A stretch of 8,102 bases of DNA from Treponema sp. (GCA_012517645.1 JAAYUR010000280.1:1-8102); one strand, 5' to 3'. Numbered from the stretch's first letter, positions 1 through 7,481 are shown. The notes: generated by a model not told the origin, from the sequence alone. Program-made: numbers and translations.

Positions 1-555
1 AAGCCGTTCTTCGTCCTGGCCACCCAGAACCCCATCGAGCAGGAGGGCACCTTCCGCCTGCCCGAAGCCCAGGTGGACCGCTTCCTCCTCAAGATCCTTG
101 CGGGCTATCCGGACATGGAGGAAGAACTCGAGATCGTCCGTCGGGTTGCGGACCCGGGACCCGCCGTCCTGAAACCCCTCCTGTCCGTCGAGGACATCGA
201 GTTCCTCCGGTCCGCAGCCCGGTCCGTGCGGGTGGAGCACGACATCCTGGACTACGCCGTTCGGCTGGTCCGCGCATCCCGGCCCTCCGGGGATGACGGG
301 GCGCCCCAGGCCCTCCGGGAGCTTCGGCGCTACGTGGAATACGGGGCGTCCCCGCGGGCGTCCATCTACCTGTACCGCTGCGCCCGGGTGGGAGCCCTCT
401 TTGCGGGCCGGGATTACGTCCTGCCCGAGGACGTCAAGGCGGCTGCCCTGCCGGTCCTCCGGCACCGGATCATCCCCTCCTACGAGGCCGAAGCGGAGGG
501 GATCACCTCGGACGCCGTCATTCGCCGGCTCCTGTCCATCGTACCGGTGCCATAG
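1..555 (+). CDS. MoxR-family AAA+ ATPase, C-terminal part (5' end outside window)
   Basis: The frame is open from base 1 and encodes the last 184 residues; the family is usually about 320-330 residues, so the Walker A and B part lies upstream of the window. Visible landmarks are the sensor-1 segment ATQNP (residues 7-11), the hallmark EGTFRLPEAQVDRF (15-28), which includes the arginine-finger region, and the C-terminal lid with the sensor-2 segment GASPRAS (115-121, Arg119). GRDYVLPEDV and VLRHRI follow. MoxR ATPases are thought to act as chaperone-like motors that work with vWA-domain partners, and such partners follow here. A GTG at base 73 lies inside the hallmark motif and is not the real start. 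The stop codon (553-555) directly abuts the ATG of the next gene, so the two are probably co-transcribed. The family call is secure; the substrate is unknown. Confidence 0.96.
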   Translation, partial: KPFFVLATQNPIEQEGTFRLPEAQVDRFLLKILAGYPDMEEELEIVRRVADPGPAVLKPLLSVEDIEFLRSAARSVRVEHDILDYAVRLVRASRPSGDDGAPQALRELRRYVEYGASPRASIYLYRCARVGALFAGRDYVLPEDVKAAALPVLRHRIIPSYEAEAEGITSDAVIRRLLSIVPVP

Positions 556-1473
556 ATGCCCGAGGAAGCGGCCCGGCGGACCCTGCGCAGGCTCCTCTTC
601 ACGGCTCCGGTGCTCTCCCGAGCCCTGCTTTCGGGAGGCTTCCGTTCCGTCTTCCGGGGCCGGGGGATCGAGTTCGACGCCCTCCGGGACTACGACGCCG
701 AGGACGACGCCCGGCTGATCGACGGGCGGGCCACGGCCCGGTTCGGCCGTCCCTTCGTGCGGACCTATCGGGAGGACCGCAACCTCACGGTGCTCATGGT
801 CCTGGACGAGAGTCCCTCCATGTCCTACGGAACCGACGGGACCCGTCGGCGGGCCGCGGGGATAGCGGCCTCCCTGTTGGCCTACGCGGCGGCGCTGAAC
901 GGCACTTCCGTGGGAGCCGTATTCTTCGATGCCGAGAGCGTAACCTTCATCCCCCCGCGCTCGGGCCGCAGACCCGCCCTGTCCTTGACCGAGCGTCTGA
1001 CCGGTGGGGCGGGGAGGGTATCCGCGGCAGCCGGGCCGCCCGGCGCCGGAAGCGCCGGCTTGGCGGCGGCCCTGGAGTCCGCCCGGGCCGTTTTGAAGCG
1101 TAGGTCCCTGGTTTTCGTGCTCTCCGATTTCCGGGCCGCCGCCGACGGCCCCTCGGGTTACTCGGCCCCCCTGGGACGCCTGGCGGCTCGGCACGACGTT
1201 GTGGCCGTTCGGATCACGGATCCCTCGGACAGGGAGCTCCCCGGTTCCGGCGGGGCCTCGGAGATCTTCGACGCCGAGAGCGGCCGTCCGATGTTCCTGG
1301 CTCCGGGCTCGAAGTCCGTCCGGGAGTCCTGGTCCGCCTTTCACGCGGGGATGCGCCTGGACTTCCTACGGACCCTTAGGGCCTCGGGCGCCGCGTTCCT
1401 GGAGCTTGGAAGCGGCGGGGATCCCGGCAAGGCCCTGACGGCGTTCTTCGAGCGCAGGAGGCGCGGCCGATGA
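556..1473 (+). CDS. DUF58-family protein with vWA-like fold
   Basis: This 305-residue protein is the usual DUF58 partner encoded next to MoxR. The family block runs from about residue 36 to 76: RGIEFDALRDY, then DDARLID, then AR-GRPFVRTYREDRN. It is followed by a vWA-like strand with a MIDAS-type motif DESPSM (84-89, Asp84, Ser86, Ser88). A later strand ends in VFVLSDF (186-192), and TDPSDRELP (221-229) matches the segment usually seen in this family. No membrane helix or signal peptide is visible, so a cytoplasmic location is likely. The residue after IDD/LID is Gly57 where the family almost always has Trp (IDW). The gene starts at the base after the moxR stop and its TGA overlaps the next ATG as ATGA. 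The family call is firm; its role with MoxR is inferred from neighbourhood. Confidence 0.94.
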   Translation: MPEEAARRTLRRLLFTAPVLSRALLSGGFRSVFRGRGIEFDALRDYDAEDDARLIDGRATARFGRPFVRTYREDRNLTVLMVLDESPSMSYGTDGTRRRAAGIAASLLAYAAALNGTSVGAVFFDAESVTFIPPRSGRRPALSLTERLTGGAGRVSAAAGPPGAGSAGLAAALESARAVLKRRSLVFVLSDFRAAADGPSGYSAPLGRLAARHDVVAVRITDPSDRELPGSGGASEIFDAESGRPMFLAPGSKSVRESWSAFHAGMRLDFLRTLRASGAAFLELGSGGDPGKALTAFFERRRRGR

Positions 1474-2348
1474 GGAGCCTCGCCGCGATCCTGTTCTTGG
1501 TGACCCTGGGTTCCGCCGCAGCCCAACCCCGGGTTCAGGTATCCGGAACCACCGTGACTCCCGCCCGCCCCTACGTGGGGGACCTGGTTGAGTGCTCGGT
1601 GGCCTTCGATCCCGGGGCCATCCGGATGGTCGAGGGCGTCCTGGATACCCCTCCCGCAGCGGAAACCTTCTCGGGGACAGAGCTCCGATCCGCCGAAGTG
1701 CGGAGGAAAGCCGGAGCCTGGGTCTACATCGCGCGGTTCGTCGCTTGGGAGCCCGGGCCGGCCCGGGTCCCGGTTCCCGTATCCGCGGGGTTTCTGCTCC
1801 CGGACATTCGGGTTGAGATAGTCTCGGCGTTGGACGATTTCGGCCGGCTGCCCCCGGTCTACAAGGATCCCCTGGAACTGCCGGGTACTCGGCTCCTGGT
1901 CTGGGGTTCGGCGGGGGGGCTCCTGGCCGGGGCGGCCCTGGCCTGGTCCACGGTGTTCGGTCTCTTCCCATGGCTCCAGCGCCTGCGGAGGGCCTGGAAA
2001 GACGGCCGGGCCGGGCGGGACTTCGGCCGCATCCTCGACTACCTGGAATCCGTCCTCGAGGACTTCCCCCCCGAGGAGCTTTGGGCTCTTCTGTCCAAGT
2101 CCCTGAGGGAGTACCTCGCCGCCCGTTCCAGAATACCCTATCAGTCCCTGACGGCCCGGGAGGCCCGGCATACGGATCCGGGATCCCTGCCCCCCGAAGC
2201 GGCCGATGAGGCGGCTTCCATCCTGGAGGAAGGGGAGTCCGTGCGGTTCGCCCGATCGGATCCCGGAACCGGCATCGCCCGAGCCCTGGAACGAGCCCGG
2301 GGCATCCTCGGCACCGTAGAGGAGGCGGCCCGTGACCTCCTTCGATAA
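1470..2348 (+). CDS. Membrane protein of the Bat operon with DUF4381-like C-terminal region
   Basis: This is a 292-residue protein. It has an N-terminal signal peptide (hydrophobic 4-18, likely cleavage after AAA before Gln19), then an extracytoplasmic beta-rich region (about 20-138). One membrane helix follows at about 142-168, then a basic stretch (RLRRAWKDGR) and a helical cytoplasmic tail. The tail has two segments that resemble the DUF4381 pattern: LWALLSKSLREYLAARSRIP (204-223) and VRFAR (258-262) with ALERARGIL further on (272-280). The LPPVYKDPLELPG segment (127-139) before the helix resembles the proline-rich lead-in of that family. Proteins of this kind sit between DUF58 and BatA in many bat operons and in Borrelia (BB_0174 position, from memory). 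The ATG overlaps the DUF58 stop as ATGA, and AGGAGG at 1456-1461 supports this start. The family assignment rests on pattern memory, and the biochemical role is unknown. Confidence 0.8.
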   Translation: MRSLAAILFLVTLGSAAAQPRVQVSGTTVTPARPYVGDLVECSVAFDPGAIRMVEGVLDTPPAAETFSGTELRSAEVRRKAGAWVYIARFVAWEPGPARVPVPVSAGFLLPDIRVEIVSALDDFGRLPPVYKDPLELPGTRLLVWGSAGGLLAGAALAWSTVFGLFPWLQRLRRAWKDGRAGRDFGRILDYLESVLEDFPPEELWALLSKSLREYLAARSRIPYQSLTAREARHTDPGSLPPEAADEAASILEEGESVRFARSDPGTGIARALERARGILGTVEEAARDLLR

Positions 2349-3330
2349 TCCTCTGGCCTTCTTCCTGGTTCTTGCCGTCCCCGCGTGGTATCTCCTGAGG
2401 TCCCGGTCCCTGCGGCGGAGCGGCGGTCTCCGGTTTCCCCTGGACGAGGAGTCGGGGAGGCGATTCGAAGCCTCTGCGGGTCTCAGAACGGCCGCGGCCC
2501 GGGTCGGTCGGATCTTCGGGATCCTCGCCTGGCTGGGCCTTGTTGCAGCCGCGGCGGGTCCCCAGTCGGTGGAGCGCAGGACGATCTTTCCGAACCGCGG
2601 GGATGACGTGGTGTTCGCCCTGGACCTGTCTCCCTCCATGGGCGCCCGGGATGTCGAACCCGACCGTCTCTCCGCGGCCAAGTCCCTGGTGGAGTTGTTC
2701 CTTCGGGAGGACCGGGCGGACTCGGTGGGGATCGTGGGATTCGGACGGGATGCCGCCCTGCTCTGTCCCCCGACCACGGACTACGCCAGTCTCCGAAGCC
2801 GGCTGAACCGGGCCAAGCCGGGGGTGTTGGGGGACGGTACCGCCCTGGGACTCGGGTTGGCCCAGGCCGTACGGCATGCGGCCCGGGCTCGGGGGAGCGT
2901 GGACCGGGTCATCCTGGTGACCGACGGCGAGAACAATACCGGCTTCATCTCCCCCGAGGATGCCTGCGATCTGGCGGCCCGACTGGGAGTCCGCCTGACC
3001 ATCATCGGGGTGGGAAGCCGCGGGGACGTGCCCCTGAGCTACGAGGACCCCAGGACGGGGGAACGCCTTGAAGGGACCTACGCGAGCGGGTTCGACGAGG
3101 GCGCCCTGCGCACCCTGGCTCTTCGGGCGGGAGGGGAGTACCTTTCCGCCCGGGATCGGCCCGGACTGGAACGAGCCTTCCGGTCCGTTTCCTCCCGTAT
3201 GCCCCCTGCCGAGGACGCCCGTTCCGTGACCGTGAGGAGACCCTTGTCCGCCTCGGCCCTGGCTGGGGCGGCCGTGAGCCTCGCTCTTGCCTGGCTCCTG
3301 GGATTCGCCGCCCGGGGGTGGCTCTCGTGA
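2332..3330 (+). CDS. batA: BatA-type vWA-domain inner-membrane protein
   Basis: This 332-residue protein has the classic BatA/BatB layout. An N-terminal helix begins with FDNPLAFFLVL (4-14), and a basic loop (RSRSLRR) follows. A second helix lies at about 59-76, then the vWA domain, and a C-terminal helix at about 303-325. The metal-ion-dependent adhesion site is complete: DLSPS (98-102), Thr170 in GDGTALG, and Asp198 in VTDGENN. The positive-inside rule puts the vWA domain in the periplasm. The start is GTG at 2332, supported by AGAGGAGG (2318-2325) and the family-like N terminus. This overlaps the preceding gene by 17 bases. BatA proteins were first linked to aerotolerance in Bacteroides fragilis, but later work in Leptospira, as I recall, did not support a direct oxidative-stress role. 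Family call is secure; BatA versus BatB is judged from gene order. Confidence 0.93.
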   Translation: MTSFDNPLAFFLVLAVPAWYLLRSRSLRRSGGLRFPLDEESGRRFEASAGLRTAAARVGRIFGILAWLGLVAAAAGPQSVERRTIFPNRGDDVVFALDLSPSMGARDVEPDRLSAAKSLVELFLREDRADSVGIVGFGRDAALLCPPTTDYASLRSRLNRAKPGVLGDGTALGLGLAQAVRHAARARGSVDRVILVTDGENNTGFISPEDACDLAARLGVRLTIIGVGSRGDVPLSYEDPRTGERLEGTYASGFDEGALRTLALRAGGEYLSARDRPGLERAFRSVSSRMPPAEDARSVTVRRPLSASALAGAAVSLALAWLLGFAARGWLS

Positions 3331-4877
3331 CTTTCCTACGGCCCGAAGCCCTATGGGCCCTGGCGCTCCTCGTGCCCTTCTCCGTCCTGGAGGCCGCGTC
3401 CGTCCTTCGGGGAGGAAAGCTGGCGCGGCGCTTCGCTCCCGGCGACGAGGCGGAGCTTTGCCGCGAAGCATGGGTTCGCAAGCGGATCCTGCGGGCCGCC
3501 GCAGGAGCCTGGACCTGGGTCTTCACCGTCGCCGCCCTGGCGGGTCCGTCCTGGGGGTTCCGGCCGACCTCGGGCGCGCCGACAGCCGTGGAGGCGGCGC
3601 TCGTTTTGGACGTATCCAATTCCATGCTCTCCCGGGATCTTCCTCCGTCCCGACTGTCCTCGGCCCGGGATTTCGCCCGGGCCCTTGTGCGTTCCCGACC
3701 GGAGGTCTCCTACTCGGTGACCGCCTTCAAGGGTGGAGCGGTGCTTCTGAGCCCGGTTACCGACAGCCCGGAGGCTCTCGACCAAGCCCTGGAATGGACG
3801 GTCCCCTCCGCTATAAGCGCCCCGGGAACCTCCGTGTCCGAGGGCATACGGACGGCCTTGGAAGGCTTTTCCCCGGACCCCGGCCGGGCGCGGTGGATCA
3901 TTCTGTTCAGCGATGGAAACGACCTGGCCGGGAACGCCGCGCAGGCGCTCCGGGAATTGCGGGATAGGGGAGTGCGCCTCGTCGCGGTGGGCTGCGGAGG
4001 CACGGATCCCGCCCCCGCGTTGGACGAAACCGGAGCTCCCGTTCTGTATCCGGACGGAAAGCCGGTCCGCACGGCCTTAAAAGCGGAGGTCCTGCGCGCC
4101 TGGGCCCGGGATACCGAGGGCCAGTACCTCGATCTTGCGGATCCGGCGGCCCTGCGAATCCTGGCGGACGCGCTGGATGCCCGGCCCGGGCACCCGGTTT
4201 CCCGTCCGGCTCCCCGTCCGGCGGATCGGACCGGTTCGGCGGCCTTGATGGCCCTGCTTGGGGCCGCGGCACGCGCCCTTTTAGGCTTGCCCTTTCTCCC
4301 CCGCCGGAAATCCCGCCGCGCGGCGGCGGGGCTTCTGGCCCTGACGATCCTGACCGGCTGCTCCGACCCCAGGCTCCGGGTCCTGGAAGGGAACCGCAGG
4401 ATGATCCGGGGACAGTACCAGGATGCTGTTACGGCCTATCTCGCCGTCGGCGAGGAGGCCGGGGAGGGGATCGTGGCCCTGAACCTGGCGACGGCCTACA
4501 GCCGGATGGGGGAAGGAGCCGCGGCGGATCCCTTGTTCGCCCTGGCCCAGTCCTCCGTCCGGCCCGAGGTCGCGGCGGCGGCCTATCACAACCAGGGAAT
4601 CCGGCTCTTCGAGGCTGCTCGGTTTGAAGAGGCCGCCCGGGCCTTCGTAAACGCCCTCCGGTTGGTTCCCCAGGACATCGAGACCAAACGGGCCCTGGAA
4701 CTGGCCCGGGCCGCGGCCTCCTCGTCCCGGCTGTCCCGAACCTCCCAACGGCAGGCTTCCTCCATCGGTGAAGGAGGCCGGGACGAGGTCCTGTTGTCCC
4801 TGCTCCGGAAGGCGGAATCCGGCTGGTTCCGCCCGCCCGCCCCGGCTTCCTCGGATACCGGAGGGCCGGACCATTGA
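3327..4877 (+). CDS. batB: BatB-type vWA protein fused to a BatC-like TPR domain
   Basis: This 516-residue protein is longer than a normal BatB (about 330-350). Residues 1-320 are BatB: helix at 8-25, basic loop, helix at about 58-74, and a vWA domain with complete MIDAS residues: DVSNS (95-99), Thr168 in APGTSV, and Asp196 in FSDGND. A third helix follows at about 304-324. Next come RRKSRR (326-331), a hydrophobic run, and the lipobox LTGC (342-345). Residues about 350-450 form TPR-type helical repeats (EGNRRMIRGQYQDAVTAY; YHNQGIRLFEAARFEEAARAF), as in BatC, and the C terminus is polar. The chosen GTG at 3327 overlaps the batA stop as GTGA, has GGGGGTGG just upstream and gives the family-like start MTFLRPEALW. 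A GTG at 3318 would add three residues. A cryptic TTG at 4287 could start the TPR part separately. Domain calls are strong; whether the product stays one chain is open. Confidence 0.92.
   Translation: MTFLRPEALWALALLVPFSVLEAASVLRGGKLARRFAPGDEAELCREAWVRKRILRAAAGAWTWVFTVAALAGPSWGFRPTSGAPTAVEAALVLDVSNSMLSRDLPPSRLSSARDFARALVRSRPEVSYSVTAFKGGAVLLSPVTDSPEALDQALEWTVPSAISAPGTSVSEGIRTALEGFSPDPGRARWIILFSDGNDLAGNAAQALRELRDRGVRLVAVGCGGTDPAPALDETGAPVLYPDGKPVRTALKAEVLRAWARDTEGQYLDLADPAALRILADALDARPGHPVSRPAPRPADRTGSAALMALLGAAARALLGLPFLPRRKSRRAAAGLLALTILTGCSDPRLRVLEGNRRMIRGQYQDAVTAYLAVGEEAGEGIVALNLATAYSRMGEGAAADPLFALAQSSVRPEVAAAAYHNQGIRLFEAARFEEAARAFVNALRLVPQDIETKRALELARAAASSSRLSRTSQRQASSIGEGGRDEVLLSLLRKAESGWFRPPAPASSDTGGPDH
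4313..4326. repeat. 14-bp GC palindrome at the BatB/BatC junction
   Basis: CCGCCGCGCGGCGG is a perfect inverted repeat inside the coding sequence, at the Ser-Arg-Arg-Ala stretch just before the internal lipoprotein-like signal. In such GC-rich DNA it may be chance. It could form an RNA structure at the domain join, and it is a place where base-calling can fail, so it bears on whether the fusion is real. Confidence 0.5.
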
Positions 4878-6688
4878 GTGCTCCCGGACTCGCGATCCGG
4901 CGGGGCGGACCAGCCCTTCCGGAGCCGGCGCTCCCTCGCCGGCCCGGCCGAAGGGCCCGGACCGCCCTTGTCGCCGTGCTTTTAGTCGCCTCGGGATTCC
5001 TCTCCGCCCAGGAAGTGCCGTATACCGTGTCGATCTCCCCGGAGCCCCCTGCCGCGGGAGAGGAATTCACCGTGACGATCCTGCTCCCGGGATCCTCCGC
5101 CCGGGACGTGCGCGCGGAGGAACCGAATCCCTCCCCGAACCTTGAGTTCATCGCCCTGTCCGTCTCGCCTGCGGTGATCGACGTGCCGGATGGATCCCGG
5201 CCGGGATCCCGGGTGGTGTATACCTTCCGTGCCGGAATTCCCGGGGATCAAAGATTGCCTCGTTTGGAGATCAGCGCCGGGGAGGCCCCTCTCCGGATCG
5301 GCCCCTTGTCCCTAGACGTCAGGCCCTCAGGAAGCCTCCCGCCGCCGCCCCGGTACGATTGGAAGGCCCCCCGGGTAGTCACCCGATGGCAATGCTTTCC
5401 CGTTCGCCTCGAACCCCGGACCCCCGCGACTTCCGGGGCGGAAAACATCGAGGTCCCATCGACGTCGGGTCTTTCCCTCGATCCCGCGGGAGGGAACGCT
5501 TTCGTGGGCATCGCCTTGGAGGATGGGGATCTCTCTCTTCCCTCGGCGACGACCCGGGAGGGCCTCCGTGCCTCGGAGGGCGTCCGGATACGGGCCCGGT
5601 CGGCTCCAAAAGAGATAGCGGAGAGCCGGGCCGTCGGAGACTTCACCCTGAGGCTTGTCCGCTCGGGCCGCGACAGGACGCGGGCCGGGGAGGTCTTGGC
5701 AGTCCGCGTGGAGGTACGAGGCCGGGGCGGTCTGCCGATCCTGGAACCTCCGGGCATCCGGGTCCGGGGGCCCAAGGGACCCCTATCCCTTCCGGCTCCC
5801 GTGCCGATCTCGGATATACGGATCGCTTGGGGGACCTACGAGGGCATGAGGGGCCTGGAATTTCGCCTTGCGCCCGGGGAGCCCGGGGAGTACACCGTGG
5901 AAGCCGATCCGTTCACGTTTTTAAATCCCGATACCGGGGAACTCCGGACCCTGCGGCTTTCTCCCCTCAGGATGTCCGTGGAACCGGCCCTCCGGGAGGA
6001 CAGCCCGCGCGGGAATATACGGCCTCGACTGGAAGCCCGTATCGCCGCATATGCCGCCTCCGCTGAACCCTGGGGGGAAGCCGCCCGTCTCGGGCGGGAC
6101 GGATCCATAGCGGCGGCACTTACGCTTCTCTCGGGGTTGAGTTCTCCGGAGGCTCTTCATGTCAAAGGACTTCTTCTCATGACCGATGGGGACGGTGTCG
6201 GGGCGCTGGCCGCCCTGGGCGCCGCGGAACGGCGGGACCGATGGCTGCCGGGTCTGGCGGAAACCCTGGATCTCTGCGAGACGACTTTCGGGGTCGGGCC
6301 CCGAATCCGGGATCGGCTTCCCCAACCCCGTATCTTCATCGTCCTTTCGATTGTTTTCGGAGGGGCGGGACTCGCGTCGGTCCTGGCCCTCCGCCGGAGG
6401 ACTAGGGCCGCGGGGATTCGGCACTCCTCGGTATCCCGGATGCTGTCCATCGCGGCCGCCCTTTCGATCCTGGCGGCCGGCGCCTCCGCCCTCGAACGGA
6501 ACGTAGGGTACGCGATCGTGGCCGCTTCGGATTCCTTTGCCGTACCATCGGAAGCCGGAAGCTCCGAGGGTTCCTTCCGGGGCCGGGCGGGGATCATCGC
6601 CTCGGATCCAGCATCGGGCTGGATCCTGCTCCGATTCCCGGACGGTCGATCCGCATGGTTCCGGGACGGCGACGTACGAAGGTATTGA
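4874..6688 (+). CDS. batD: BatD-type protein fused to a BatE-like TPR / two-helix / SH3 module
   Basis: This 604-residue protein begins with a long basic n-region, a hydrophobic core (31-44) and likely cleavage after Ala45 (LSAQ), so it is exported. Residues about 47-375 are BatD-like beta-rich repeats, starting TVSISPEPPAAGEEFTV. Residues 383-480 are alanine- and leucine-rich helices resembling degenerate TPRs. A membrane helix (487-506), a basic loop (RRRTRAAGIRH), a second hydrophobic helix (523-540) and a C-terminal SH3b-like domain (543-604: YAIVAASDSFAV, then GWILLRFPDGRSAWF) follow. TPR, two helices and SH3 is the layout of BatE, so this looks like a BatD-BatE fusion. The predicted topology leaves the beta, TPR-like and SH3 parts all periplasmic. 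The start is TTG at 4874, overlapping the previous stop as TTGA, with GGAGGG at 4860-4865; no other in-frame codon leaves a workable signal peptide. The BatD call is good; the BatE portion is inferred from architecture. Confidence 0.88.
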   Translation: MSAPGLAIRRGGPALPEPALPRRPGRRARTALVAVLLVASGFLSAQEVPYTVSISPEPPAAGEEFTVTILLPGSSARDVRAEEPNPSPNLEFIALSVSPAVIDVPDGSRPGSRVVYTFRAGIPGDQRLPRLEISAGEAPLRIGPLSLDVRPSGSLPPPPRYDWKAPRVVTRWQCFPVRLEPRTPATSGAENIEVPSTSGLSLDPAGGNAFVGIALEDGDLSLPSATTREGLRASEGVRIRARSAPKEIAESRAVGDFTLRLVRSGRDRTRAGEVLAVRVEVRGRGGLPILEPPGIRVRGPKGPLSLPAPVPISDIRIAWGTYEGMRGLEFRLAPGEPGEYTVEADPFTFLNPDTGELRTLRLSPLRMSVEPALREDSPRGNIRPRLEARIAAYAASAEPWGEAARLGRDGSIAAALTLLSGLSSPEALHVKGLLLMTDGDGVGALAALGAAERRDRWLPGLAETLDLCETTFGVGPRIRDRLPQPRIFIVLSIVFGGAGLASVLALRRRTRAAGIRHSSVSRMLSIAAALSILAAGASALERNVGYAIVAASDSFAVPSEAGSSEGSFRGRAGIIASDPASGWILLRFPDGRSAWFRDGDVRRY

Positions 6689-6696
6689 GGAAGGCC

Positions 6697-7203
6697 ATGG
6701 CGGATTTCGGAAAAATCCTCGATGAATGGGACCGGAGAACCCGCAGGGATTTTCGAGAACCAAGGCGGTCAGGGCCGGGGGAAGCGGAAACCCAAAAAAA
6801 CGGCCGTCGGGACCCAGCACGGGAAGCCTTGGAACGGGCCATGCTCGAAGGAGCTGATTCGGCACAAAAAGAGGAGGAACCGGACCCCGTACCCATGACA
6901 AAAGCCGAGGTCGAGGCCCTGCCCGTGGAAGCCGTCTTGGATCTGCACGGCTTGACCGCGTCGGCAGCCTTGGAAGCTCTGACCCGCTTCTTCCAGGACG
7001 CCTCCGCCCGGGGGCTAGCGAAAGTCCTGGTGATCCATGGGAAAGGACACCATTCCGAGGGGGAACCCGTCCTGCGAAAGACGGTCCTGAAGTTTCTGGA
7101 AACCTCACCGTCGGCGGGTAGACACGGAACGGCCAACCGCCGTCAGGGAGGTAGGGGGGCTGTCTGGGTTATGGTGCGGAAAGACTCTCAGCGTTCCCGG
7201 TAG
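6697..7203 (+). CDS. Smr-domain protein (MutS2 C-terminal-like putative nuclease)
   Basis: This is a 168-residue protein. The N-terminal 70 residues are charged and probably flexible or helical. A full Smr domain follows at about 73-162. It has LDLHGLT (81-87), VIHGKGHHSEGEPVLR (112-127) and the closing GGRGAVWVMVRK (151-162). Smr domains bind or cut nucleic acids; in the SmrB and MutS2 families the DLHG and HGKG motifs are linked to RNA cleavage on stalled ribosomes or to DNA branch cutting. The short stand-alone form seen here is common, and its target is unknown. I chose ATG 6697 because GAGG at 6687-6690 is well spaced and the N terminus then starts MADFGKILDEW. An ATG at 6655 would run back into batD. 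It lies 8 bases after batD, so it is probably in the same operon. Its 3' end overlaps infA on the other strand by 16 bases. Confidence 0.92.
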   Translation: MADFGKILDEWDRRTRRDFREPRRSGPGEAETQKNGRRDPAREALERAMLEGADSAQKEEEPDPVPMTKAEVEALPVEAVLDLHGLTASAALEALTRFFQDASARGLAKVLVIHGKGHHSEGEPVLRKTVLKFLETSPSAGRHGTANRRQGGRGAVWVMVRKDSQRSR

Positions 7204-7406
7204 ATGATCCGGCCGCGGTTGAGGTCGTAAGGGGAAAGGGCTACCTTGACGGTGTCTCCGGGCACGATACGGATGTAGTGTTTCCTCATCTTCCCGGACA
7301 AATGAGCCAGTATCACGTGCCCGGTAGGCAGTTCCACCCGGAACATCGTATTCGGGAGGGACTCCTTGACCTTACCCTCCACCTCTATCGCTTCTTCCTT
7401 CGCCAC
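7188..7406 (-). CDS. infA: Translation initiation factor IF-1
   Basis: This 72-residue protein is a full-length match to bacterial IF-1, the single OB-fold factor that occupies the A site of the 30S subunit during initiation. Diagnostic segments are the start MAKEEAIEVEG, the centre TMFRVELPTGHVILAHLSGKMRKHYIRI with the conserved loop residues HLSGKMRK, and the end PYDLNRGRIIYRER. The start codon is GTG (complement of 7404-7406), preceded by GGAGG (complement of 7411-7415). The gene runs opposite to everything else here. It is convergent with and overlaps the smr gene, and divergent from dksA across a 199-bp gap with promoter-like elements. Identification is secure. Confidence 0.98.
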   Translation of the reverse strand: MAKEEAIEVEGKVKESLPNTMFRVELPTGHVILAHLSGKMRKHYIRIVPGDTVKVALSPYDLNRGRIIYRER

Positions 7407-7481
7407 AGTTCCTCCAGAGGAATGATGCGCACGGATCCATCCGTTTCCCGAACGAAAAAAGACCTTTCAAGATTGCTCGGC

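Noticed and set aside
73..555. GTG at base 73 as the start of the first gene
   Set aside because: The codon lies inside the MoxR hallmark motif, and the frame is open with matching family sequence back to base 1, so the gene is cut by the window edge.
1366..3471. Long minus-strand open frame of 701 codons, with another of 478 codons overlapping it (1341-2777)
   Set aside because: It lies opposite four well-supported genes, its translation is low-complexity Pro/Gly/Arg-rich, and no domain is recognisable. Long antisense open frames are expected where third codon positions are nearly all G or C.
4313..4326. Frameshift or assembly error creating a false BatB-BatC fusion
   Set aside because: The frame is continuous, with sensible protein on both sides of the GC palindrome and no sign of a stop or second frame taking over. 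It stays only as a caution.
5921..7108. Minus-strand open frame of 395 codons across batD and smr
   Set aside because: It is antisense to recognised domains (SH3 and Smr) and rich in Pro, Arg and Gly with no motif, so it is a composition artefact.
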